NCBI GenBank assembly: GCA_013298245.1
Contig: JAAFHD010000265.1
Coordinates: 1-5,593 of the forward strand
Origin: Alphaproteobacteria bacterium
GTDB taxonomy: Bacteria; Pseudomonadota; Alphaproteobacteria; Acetobacterales; Acetobacteraceae
Length of the DNA: 5,593 nucleotides
Direction: 5' to 3'
A program made the position numbers and the translations under genes. The notes under the pieces are model-generated. The model worked only from the letters and a program-made list of their open reading frames with translations. It made no database searches and was not told the DNA's origin. Positions 1-5,593 of the stretch are shown in pieces; position 1 is the first letter of the stretch; each line of letters starts with the position of its first letter.

Positions 1-1911
1 AATATGCGCGAAGGCGTGCTGACCGGCCTGCGCGCGCTGCTGCCCGGCAATGGCCGGCTGGTCGCCAACGGCGCGCGCCGCACCGCACCCGCGGACCAGC
101 CGGGCCAATCGGTGACCGAGATGTCGCGCGTCGTCTATTCGCCGTGTGATCTGTGCGAACAGGACCCGTCGCGCCCGCCGCTGTGGCAAATCCGCGCCGG
201 CCAGGCGACGCAGGACCAGGCGGCGCAGCGCATGACCTATCGCGATGTGCGCCTGGAATTGGGCGGGATTCCGGTCGCCTATGCGCCGTGGTTTTCGCAC
301 CCCGACCCGCAATCGCCGCGCGGCTCGGGGCTGTTGTTTCCGATTGCGGGCACCACGCGGTTCCTCGGGCCGTTTGTGCAGATTCCGTTCTACTGGGTGA
401 TCGATGACCAGTCGGATGCGACGATCACCGGGCTGATATCGTCGCGCCAGGCGCCGAACCTGGGCGTGGAATATCGCCGCCGCTTCAACAATGGCGAGGT
501 GCAGGTGCAGGCCAGTGCGGGGTATTTCCTGGGGCGCGACACCGGCGGGCGGCGGGAGTTCTCGGGCCATATTTTCAGCCGCGCGCGCTTCGCGCTGGAT
601 GACAATTGGCGCGCCGGCTTCGAGCTGAATCGTGCGACCAGCGAGCTGTATCTGCGCACCTACCGCTTCGAATTCCGCCGCGCGCTGACCAGCCAGGCCT
701 ATCTTGAAGGGTTCTGGGGGACCGAGGGTTATGCGCGCTTCGACGCACGCTGGTACCAGGGCCTGCGGTTTTCCGATGCGGCGTCGGTGCTGCCGATCGT
801 GGCGCCGAATTTCTATGGCGAATGGTCACCGCGCACGCCGTATTTCGGCGGGCGATTCTACGCCGATGCGGGGCTGCTCGGCATCAGCCGCGAAGTCGGA
901 AGCTATTCGCAGCGCCTCGCCGCGCGGCTGGGCTGGGAGCGACGCGACACCGATCCGCTGGGCGGGCTTTGGGTTACGCGCGTGCAGGGCGATGTGCGCG
1001 GCTATGTCGCCAGTGGCCAGGCCGCCGACCCGATCTTCCAGCCACTGGCCAATGGCACCAGTGCCACCGGCGTGATCCGCGGCGCGGTGGATTGGCGCAT
1101 GCCCTTCGTGCGCGATGCCGGGCAGTGGGGGCAGCAGACGATCGAGCCGCGGGTGCAGGTGGTGACCGGCACCAATACCGGCGCGCAGCTGCGCTTCCCG
1201 AACGAGGACAGCATCGATTTCGAATTCACCGACGCCAACCTGTTCAGCCTGAACCGCTTCCCCGGACGTGACCGGCAGGAGGGTGGGTCGCGCGTGGACA
1301 TGGCGCTGCGCGGGGCGTGGAATTTTCCCAATGGCGGGCAGGTGGAAACGGTGGTCGGGCGGTCATACCGCGCGCGCCGCGACCAGACTTTCGCAAACGG
1401 TTCGGGGCTTGAACGCAACTGGTCCGATTGGGTGGGGCGGCTGTCGGTGTCGCCCACGCCCTGGCTGGATTTCACCGTGCGCTCGCGGCTGGATGGGGAG
1501 ACCGGGCAACACCGCTTCACCGATGCGCGCGGCAGCGTGACCTGGCGCAACCTGCCCATGCTGGACCAGTTCAGCCTGAATGCGGGCTATATCTTCACCA
1601 CGCCGCAGCCCTTCCTGACGCCAGTGCGCGCGCGCAGCGAAGTGGTGGGCGGGTTCAGCGCGAGCGCGCGCACGCGTGATGGCGGGCAATGGCGGGTGGC
1701 GGCGAGTGCGCGGTATGACGTGAACCTGCAACGCCCGGTGCTGATCCAGGCTGCGGCGGGCTGGGAAGATGAGTGCTTCATCTTCGAAGGCCGCTATATC
1801 CGCCGCTTTGCGCTGGACCCGGATCTGGGCACCAACCAGGTCGGCAATTCCATCCTGATGTTCCGCATCGGGCTGAAGACAATCGGCGATTTCGGGATAC
1901 GCGCGTTGTAG
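1..1911 (+). CDS. lptD: LPS-assembly protein LptD (5'-truncated by window edge)
   Basis: LptD is the outer-membrane beta-barrel that, with lipoprotein LptE, inserts lipopolysaccharide into the outer leaflet at the end of the Lpt bridge. The frame is open from base 1. The first in-frame ATG (base 4) lies in what looks like the end of the periplasmic OstA/LptA-like domain (MREGVLTGLRALL), so it is internal, and the signal peptide plus roughly the first 100-150 residues lie outside the window. Numbering from that Met, visible marks are YSPCDLCE (45-52), WQIRA (61-65), the YRDVRLELGGIPVAYAPWFSHPDP block (79-102) leading into the barrel, then a long run of amphipathic beta-strands rich in aromatic and Arg residues. 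The C-terminus has WEDECF and ends in a FRIGLKTIGDFG strand, which I recognise from alphaproteobacterial LptD. Only three Cys are seen (48, 51, 591). The stop is TAG at 1909-1911. No surA follows; the next gene converges. Family assignment is very secure. Confidence 0.95.
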   Translation, partial: NMREGVLTGLRALLPGNGRLVANGARRTAPADQPGQSVTEMSRVVYSPCDLCEQDPSRPPLWQIRAGQATQDQAAQRMTYRDVRLELGGIPVAYAPWFSHPDPQSPRGSGLLFPIAGTTRFLGPFVQIPFYWVIDDQSDATITGLISSRQAPNLGVEYRRRFNNGEVQVQASAGYFLGRDTGGRREFSGHIFSRARFALDDNWRAGFELNRATSELYLRTYRFEFRRALTSQAYLEGFWGTEGYARFDARWYQGLRFSDAASVLPIVAPNFYGEWSPRTPYFGGRFYADAGLLGISREVGSYSQRLAARLGWERRDTDPLGGLWVTRVQGDVRGYVASGQAADPIFQPLANGTSATGVIRGAVDWRMPFVRDAGQWGQQTIEPRVQVVTGTNTGAQLRFPNEDSIDFEFTDANLFSLNRFPGRDRQEGGSRVDMALRGAWNFPNGGQVETVVGRSYRARRDQTFANGSGLERNWSDWVGRLSVSPTPWLDFTVRSRLDGETGQHRFTDARGSVTWRNLPMLDQFSLNAGYIFTTPQPFLTPVRARSEVVGGFSASARTRDGGQWRVAASARYDVNLQRPVLIQAAAGWEDECFIFEGRYIRRFALDPDLGTNQVGNSILMFRIGLKTIGDFGIRAL

Positions 1912-1947
1912 TTCGAATCCGATCGGTGAATCGCCATCAGGAACACG

Positions 1948-3714
1948 TCATGCGGCGGGTGGCGCCGCGGTCATCAGCTGCGTCTGCACCAGTTCTGCGA
2001 AGCGCCCGCCCAGCGCCACCAGTGCTTCGAAGCTGCCGCGCTCCACGATGCGGCCTTGCTCGAAGACCAGGATTTCATCGGCCTCGCGCACGGTGGAAAG
2101 CCGGTGCGCGATGATGAAAGTGGTGCGGCCGGCCATCAGCGCGCGCAGCGCCTTCTGAACGCGCGCTTCGGTCGCGGCGTCCAGCGCGCTGGTCGCTTCG
2201 TCCAGGATCAGCACGGGCGGGTCCTTCAGCAGCGCGCGCGCGATGGCCAAGCGCTGGCGCTGGCCGCCGGAAAGGCTGGTGCCGCGCTCACCCACCATGG
2301 TGTCATAGCCATGCGGCTGGCGGGCGATGAAGTCATGTGCTTCGGCCATGCGGCAAGCGTTTTCGACCTCCTCCTGCGTGGCATCTGGGCGGCCCACCAC
2401 CAGGTTGTCGCGGATGCTGCGGTTGAACAGCATGCTCTCCTGGAAGACGACGCCGATGTTGCGGCGCAGGCTTTCCAAAGTGATGTCGCGCAGGTCATGG
2501 CCGTCGATGGTGACGCACCCTTCCACCGGGTCCCACATGCGTTGCAGCAGCGACATGGCGGTGGATTTTCCGGCACCCGTCTGGCCCACCAGTGCCACGG
2601 TGCGGCCGGGTGGCGCGTCGAACACCACATCCGACAGGATGCGCCCACCGCCCGGATAGCCGAAGCCCACATCCTCGAAGCGCACATGGCCTTCGGTGCG
2701 TGGCAGGTCCTTCGCGTCCGCGCGTTCCGGCACGCTGCTTTTGGTGTCCAGCACGGAGAAGAATTCGGCCAGCGCCGGCGCCTGGAACAGCAGTTGGGAT
2801 ACGAAGGCGACCGCACTTTCCATCCGGCCGATGAGCAGCGTGGCGAAGCCCATGAACGACACGATCTCGCCCACCGTGGCCTGCCCGCGCACATGCAGCA
2901 GCGTGCCGAAGATGAAGATGCCGATCACCGTCAGCGTGGCCGATGCGCGCGTCAGCACCGACACCACCGCCCACCAGTTCAGCACCGGAAACTGGTGGTC
3001 CAGCACCTGGCGCGTGATGTCGGTGAACATCTTCGCCTCCGACCGCAGCCGGGTGAAGGATTGCACCACCATCACGTTGGACAGCGCATCCTGCGCATTG
3101 CCGGCCAGCTGCGTGTGGAAGCGTTCCACCTGCGTCTGCGCCGCATGCGTCTTGCGGATGACGAAGATGGTCACCAAGCAGAACAGCACCACCAGCGCGA
3201 TCAGCATCAAGCCCAGCCGCCAGTTCATGAACAGCGTCAGCGGCAACAGCACCAATGCTGAGATGAAGGTCACCAGGTGGTCGCGGAAGAAACCCAGCCA
3301 GATGCCGAAGAGGTTGTCGCAACCCACCAGCATCACCTTCATCAACCGCCCCGACTGCACATCGCCATGGAAGGATGGCGGCAGGGACAGCACATGTTCG
3401 AAGTAGCGCGACATCATGCGCAACCGGTTGCGATGCGCCATGCGGTCCGCATGCAGGGACACCGCGACATTGGCCACGATCCCCGCGACGCCCACAGCAC
3501 CCCAGATCAACAGCAGCTTCACCGCTTCCGCCCACAGCGCCGATTCCGGCATGCGATCCGAGCGCGACAACAGGTCGATCACCCAGCCGAACAGGACAGG
3601 TTCAAGAAACTGCAACCCGGCCAGCGCCAGCGCCGAACAGGCCAGTGCGATGGCGATGCGCTTGTCGGCGCCGAGCAGGCCCAGGACACGCGCATAGACG
3701 CGGATGAACTGCAT
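1948..3714 (-). CDS. ndvA: NdvA/ChvA-like glucan ABC exporter, fused permease and ATPase
   Basis: Type I ABC half-transporter of 588 residues, expected to work as an inner-membrane homodimer. The N-terminal membrane domain (about 1-320) has about six hydrophobic segments (near 18-40, 66-88, 145-165, 167-188, 250-275, 285-310). The ATPase domain (about 343-580) is intact: A-loop Tyr353, Walker A GQTGAGKST (377-385), Q-loop Gln425, signature LSGGQ (481-485), Walker B VLILDE (501-506) with catalytic Glu506, D-loop SALD (509-512), H-loop His537. The start MQFIRVYARVLGLLG, the EPVLFGWVID block, PVLNWWA (243-249) and TTFIIAHRLSTVREAD (531-546) resemble rhizobial NdvA/ChvA as I recall it; that family exports cyclic beta-1,2-glucan to the periplasm. 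Substrate is inferred, and no glucan synthase is visible. A lipid or drug exporter is the alternative. The start at 3714 is chosen because a GGGAGA site lies 6 nt upstream; the 139-codon in-frame extension beyond it has no family similarity and runs antisense to the neighbouring gene. Confidence 0.85.
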   Translation of the reverse strand: MQFIRVYARVLGLLGADKRIAIALACSALALAGLQFLEPVLFGWVIDLLSRSDRMPESALWAEAVKLLLIWGAVGVAGIVANVAVSLHADRMAHRNRLRMMSRYFEHVLSLPPSFHGDVQSGRLMKVMLVGCDNLFGIWLGFFRDHLVTFISALVLLPLTLFMNWRLGLMLIALVVLFCLVTIFVIRKTHAAQTQVERFHTQLAGNAQDALSNVMVVQSFTRLRSEAKMFTDITRQVLDHQFPVLNWWAVVSVLTRASATLTVIGIFIFGTLLHVRGQATVGEIVSFMGFATLLIGRMESAVAFVSQLLFQAPALAEFFSVLDTKSSVPERADAKDLPRTEGHVRFEDVGFGYPGGGRILSDVVFDAPPGRTVALVGQTGAGKSTAMSLLQRMWDPVEGCVTIDGHDLRDITLESLRRNIGVVFQESMLFNRSIRDNLVVGRPDATQEEVENACRMAEAHDFIARQPHGYDTMVGERGTSLSGGQRQRLAIARALLKDPPVLILDEATSALDAATEARVQKALRALMAGRTTFIIAHRLSTVREADEILVFEQGRIVERGSFEALVALGGRFAELVQTQLMTAAPPAA

Positions 3715-3720
3715 GTGGAA

Positions 3721-3726
3721 TCTCCC
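3721..3726 (-). promoter_or_regulatory. Ribosome-binding site of the ABC exporter
   Basis: On the minus strand the sequence reads GGGAGA, then 6 nt (TTCCAC), then ATG at 3714. This is a good Shine-Dalgarno match at good spacing. It decides the start at 3714 over the much longer open frame reaching 4131. Confidence 0.75.
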
Positions 3727-3813
3727 GCGCAACGTTTCGCCATGTCGGCATGCGCCGCGCAAGTGGCGGCTTGAAGGCAAGGCGCATCCGGCCCAACTTG
3801 CGCACAACAAAAC

Positions 3814-3819
3814 GGGGGA
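3814..3819 (+). promoter_or_regulatory. Ribosome-binding site of the first binding protein
   Basis: GGGGGA lies 4 nt before the ATG at 3824. It is a purine-rich, moderate Shine-Dalgarno match with slightly short spacing. It supports the start at 3824, which places an RR-containing signal peptide at the N-terminus, over an in-frame ATG at 3704 that would add 40 residues without a signal-peptide character. Confidence 0.6.
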
Positions 3820-3823
3820 CACG

Positions 3824-4789
3824 ATGCCGGGAAACAGCCTTCCGCGCCGTTCCGCGCTGGCATTGCTGGCAGCGCCAGGCTTGGCGCGCGCGCAATGGGC
3901 GCCGTCGCGCCCGATGCGGCTGATCGTGCCCTTCCCCGCCGGCGGCACGACCGACATGCTGGCCAGGCTGACCGCCGAGAGATTGGGCGCTGCACTCGGC
4001 CAGGCGATGGTGGTGGACAACCGCCCGGGCGCGGCAGGCAGCCTGGCCGCGGGCATCGCCGCACAGTCAGAACCGGATGGGCATACAGTGTTTTTCTGCT
4101 CGATCGGCACCGCGGCGACCAACCGCTTCATCTATCGCGCGCTGCCCGATGTGGGGGACCAGCTGGCGGATGTCGCGCCCATGTTCTCGCTGCCCAATCT
4201 GGCGACCGTGGCGATGACGGCACCCTGGCGGACAATGGCGGAATTCATCGCCGCCGCGCGTGCCCGGCCTGGCGACCTGACCTATGGCAGCAGCGGCGCG
4301 GGGTCGTCGCTGCACCTCACGGGCGCGCGGCTCGCGCATCGGGTGGGCATCGACATCTTGCACGTGCCTTATCGCGGCGGCGGGCAGATGCTGAACGAAC
4401 TGATCGCGGGGCGCATTTCCATCGCCTTCGGCAACCTGCCGACCGGGCTGCAATTGGTGCGCGATGGCGCGCTGCGGCCGCTGGCGGTCAGCAGCCCGGC
4501 GCGCAACGTCGCACTGCCCGATGTGCCGACCATTGGTGAAACCGTGCCCGGTTTCCAGACCACCGTCTGGTTCGGCCTGCAGGTGCCGCGCGCAACACCC
4601 GTGGCCGCCATCGCGCGGCTGAACGCGGCCGGCAACGCCATGCTGGCCGAGCCCGAGGTGCGCGCGCGCCTGGCCGCCACCGGCGTCGATGCCATGGGCG
4701 GCACGCCAGCTGAATTCACCCGCTTCATCCAGGCGGAAACCGCGCAATGGCGCGAGACCATCACCGCCGCCCGCATCACCGCCGATTGA
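3824..4789 (+). CDS. TctC/Bug-family periplasmic solute-binding protein, copy 1
   Basis: Secreted receptor of the tripartite tricarboxylate transporter (TctC, or Bug) family, which binds small carboxylates and related ligands in the periplasm. The 321-residue length is normal for the family. Residues 1-23 form a signal peptide (PRRSALALLAAPGLARA) with cleavage likely before Gln24; the Arg pair at 8-9 followed by small hydrophobics could be read by Tat as well as Sec. Family motifs follow in order: RLIVPFPAGGTTD (32-44), LGQAMVVDNRPGAAG (59-72), EPDGHT (83-88), RARPGDLTYGSSGAGSSLHLTG (146-167), HVPYRGGG (180-187), ELIAGR (192-197), LRPLAVSS (218-224) and LPDVPTI (231-237). The ligand cannot be told from these motifs. 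No TctA or TctB membrane gene is in the window. It heads a two-gene unit: its stop overlaps the ribosome-binding site of the next, related gene. No frameshift or missing block is seen. Confidence 0.93.
   Translation: MPGNSLPRRSALALLAAPGLARAQWAPSRPMRLIVPFPAGGTTDMLARLTAERLGAALGQAMVVDNRPGAAGSLAAGIAAQSEPDGHTVFFCSIGTAATNRFIYRALPDVGDQLADVAPMFSLPNLATVAMTAPWRTMAEFIAAARARPGDLTYGSSGAGSSLHLTGARLAHRVGIDILHVPYRGGGQMLNELIAGRISIAFGNLPTGLQLVRDGALRPLAVSSPARNVALPDVPTIGETVPGFQTTVWFGLQVPRATPVAAIARLNAAGNAMLAEPEVRARLAATGVDAMGGTPAEFTRFIQAETAQWRETITAARITAD
3893..3915 (+). repeat. Direct repeat unit 1 (shared coding segment of paired binding proteins)
   Basis: This 23-bp stretch at the start of mature copy 1 (encoding QWAPSRP) matches 4866-4888 in copy 2 with one mismatch, a T in place of A at its 13th base. 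A second shared 11-bp run, GGCGGCACGAC, starts 48 bp after the beginning of each unit. It reflects common ancestry of the two genes rather than a mobile repeat. Confidence 0.7.
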
Positions 4790-4794
4790 GGAGA
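4789..4794 (+). promoter_or_regulatory. Ribosome-binding site overlapping the upstream stop codon
   Basis: AGGAGA begins on the last base of the TGA stop (4787-4789) of copy 1 and lies 5 nt before the ATG at 4800. A strong Shine-Dalgarno overlapping a stop codon suggests that the two binding proteins are translated from one mRNA, possibly with translational coupling, and it fixes the start of copy 2. Confidence 0.8.
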
Positions 4795-4799
4795 CGCCC

Positions 4800-5593
4800 A
4801 TGACCATCGCTCGCCGCACCCTTCTGGCCACGCCCGCGCTGATCGCGCTGCCCGCCGTCGCGCAGCAATGGGCGCCGACGCGCCCGATCCGCCTGGTGGT
4901 GGGTTTCCCGCCCGGCGGCACGACTGACCTGGCCGCGCGCATCCTGGCGGAATTTTTGACGCAACGCCTGGGCCAGGCGGTTACGGTGGACAACCGCGCG
5001 GGTGCCGGCGGCAATGTCGGCGCGGATCTGGTGGCGAAGGGCGAGCCCGATGGGCACACGCTGCTGATGCAGACGGTCAGCTCGGGCGCCATCAACTTCC
5101 CGCTCTATGGCGCGCGCATGCCGCACCGGCCGGAGGACCTGGCGGCGGTCGGCCTGCTGGTGCGGGTGCCGAATGCGATCTTCGTGACCAACAGCCTGCC
5201 GCCGCAAACCCTGCGCGAGCTGGTGGAATTCGTGCGGGCGCGGCCGGGCCGGGTGAATATCGGCAGCAGCGGCATCGGCACATCTCTGCACATGACCGGC
5301 GAGCTGCTGAAACTGGCCGCGAATATCGACCTGACCCATGTGCCGTTCCGCGGTGCGGGACCGATGCTGCAGGAGATCATCGCCGGGCGCGTGGAAGTGG
5401 GCGTGGACAACCTGCCCAGCGTGGTGGCGCATCTGCGCGAGGGTCGGTTGCGTCCGCTGGCCGTCACCACGCGCACGCGCAGCCCCGCTTTGCCCAATGT
5501 GCCGACCACCGCCGAGGCTGGTTTCCCGGATGTCGAAGCGACCGCCTGGTTCGGCGTGCAGGCGCCCGCGCGCACGCCGGCCGCCATCATCGC
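4800..5593 (+). CDS. TctC/Bug-family periplasmic solute-binding protein, copy 2 (3'-truncated by window edge)
   Basis: Second TctC/Bug-family secreted receptor. The frame is open from the ATG at 4800 to the last base, giving 264 complete codons; about 55-60 C-terminal residues expected for the family lie beyond the window. Residues 1-21 form a signal peptide (ARRTLLATPALIALPAVA) with cleavage likely near Gln22-Gln23, again with an Arg pair. Motifs match copy 1 in order: RLVVGFPPGGTTD (31-43), LGQAVTVDNRAGAGG (58-71), EPDGHT (82-87), RARPG (146-150), GSSGIGTSLHMTG (155-167), HVPFRGAG (180-187), IIAGR (193-197), LRPLAVTT (218-224), LPNVPT (231-236). By hand count it shares 40 of 66 residues with copy 1 over the mature N-terminus and 44 of 83 over the 154-236 block, so it is an old tandem paralogue. 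Residues 89-135 differ strongly, consistent with a different ligand. Membrane partners, if any, would lie further right. Confidence 0.92.
   Translation, partial: MTIARRTLLATPALIALPAVAQQWAPTRPIRLVVGFPPGGTTDLAARILAEFLTQRLGQAVTVDNRAGAGGNVGADLVAKGEPDGHTLLMQTVSSGAINFPLYGARMPHRPEDLAAVGLLVRVPNAIFVTNSLPPQTLRELVEFVRARPGRVNIGSSGIGTSLHMTGELLKLAANIDLTHVPFRGAGPMLQEIIAGRVEVGVDNLPSVVAHLREGRLRPLAVTTRTRSPALPNVPTTAEAGFPDVEATAWFGVQAPARTPAAII
4866..4888 (+). repeat. Direct repeat unit 2 (shared coding segment of paired binding proteins)
   Basis: Partner of 3893-3915, 973 bp downstream and codon-aligned with it (encoding QWAPTRP). The close match at DNA level makes this the stretch where recombination or gene conversion between the two paralogues would be most likely; there is no sign that it has occurred. 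Confidence 0.7.

Larger units (their letters stand above)
3715..3823. promoter_or_regulatory. Divergent intergenic region with spaced inverted repeat
   Basis: This 109-bp gap separates the divergent starts of the ABC exporter (minus) and the first binding protein (plus), so it should hold promoters for both. It contains both ribosome-binding sites and a perfect 8-bp inverted repeat, GCGCAAGT at 3757-3764 and ACTTGCGC at 3796-3803. A further GCGCAA copy sits at 3727-3732, exactly 30 bp from the left arm. A TTGAAG that could serve as a -35 element starts at 3771, but no good -10 follows at normal spacing, so I do not call a specific promoter. A shared regulator site is possible but unproven. 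Confidence 0.4.

Noticed and set aside
4..6. ATG at base 4 as the true start of LptD
   Set aside because: The frame is open to the window edge, the Met sits inside the conserved periplasmic domain, there is no signal peptide after it, and the resulting protein would lack the N-terminal domain needed to dock with LptA.
1885..1935. Possible terminator hairpin at the lptD/ABC convergent junction (GGCGATT 1885-1891 pairing with AATCGCC 1929-1935)
   Set aside because: The stem is only 7 bp with a 37-nt loop, overlaps the lptD coding end and has no T-run on either strand. The nearby CCGATCGG palindrome has no loop.
1952..1968. GC-rich inverted repeat GCGGC/GCCGC at the 3' end of the ABC exporter gene
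   Set aside because: It lies inside the last codons (Ala/Pro-rich tail), has only 5-bp arms and no T-run; such repeats are common by chance at this base composition.
2056..3261. Plus-strand open frame of 401 codons lying opposite the ABC exporter
   Set aside because: It is antisense to a gene with every ABC motif intact. Its translation is rich in His, Gln, Arg and Ala with no recognisable domain, as expected of a shadow frame in GC-rich DNA.
3715..4131. In-frame N-terminal extension of the ABC exporter that would make a 727-residue protein
   Set aside because: It runs antisense through the signal peptide and first domain of the binding protein, shows no family similarity, and a good ribosome-binding site plus the family-typical N-terminus fix the start at 3714.
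4067..5095. Minus-strand open frame of 342 codons across both binding-protein genes
   Set aside because: It is antisense to two well-supported genes, including their conserved motifs. Its apparent internal resemblance to another minus-strand frame merely reflects the two paralogous genes being read backwards.

Overview
The window comes from a GC-rich Gram-negative bacterium, most likely an alphaproteobacterium. Codon third positions are mostly G or C. The LPS-assembly protein carries the YSPC-x-LC motif I associate with alphaproteobacterial LptD. The ABC exporter resembles the rhizobial cyclic-glucan exporter NdvA/ChvA. The two TctC/Bug-type binding proteins have RR-containing signal peptides. 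Together these suggest an Acetobacteraceae/Roseomonas-like organism, but that is inference from family resemblance and no taxonomic marker gene is present.

Layout: (1) Bases 1-1911, plus strand: the C-terminal ~636 codons of lptD, cut by the left edge of the window. (2) Bases 1912-1947: a 36-bp convergent gap with no convincing terminator. (3) Bases 1948-3714, minus strand: a complete 588-residue ABC half-transporter with fused membrane and ATPase domains, best matched to NdvA. (4) Bases 3715-3823: a 109-bp divergent intergenic region with both ribosome-binding sites and a spaced inverted repeat. (5) Bases 3824-4789, plus strand: a complete TctC/Bug-family periplasmic solute-binding protein. 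(6) Bases 4800-5593, plus strand: a second, clearly related TctC/Bug protein, 10 bp downstream and probably translationally coupled, cut by the right edge.

The left half concerns the cell envelope: LptD inserts lipopolysaccharide into the outer membrane, and the NdvA-like exporter probably moves a periplasmic glucan across the inner membrane. They converge, so they are separate transcription units. The right half is a two-gene unit of secreted solute-binding proteins. No TctA/TctB membrane partners lie in the window, so the pair may be orphan receptors or the start of a longer operon.

I found no RNA gene, CRISPR array, insertion sequence, phage gene or toxin-antitoxin pair, and nothing that amounts to a new system. 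The observations most worth checking are the tandem paralogous binding proteins, the apparent separation of lptD from its common downstream partner surA, and the repeat in the divergent promoter region.
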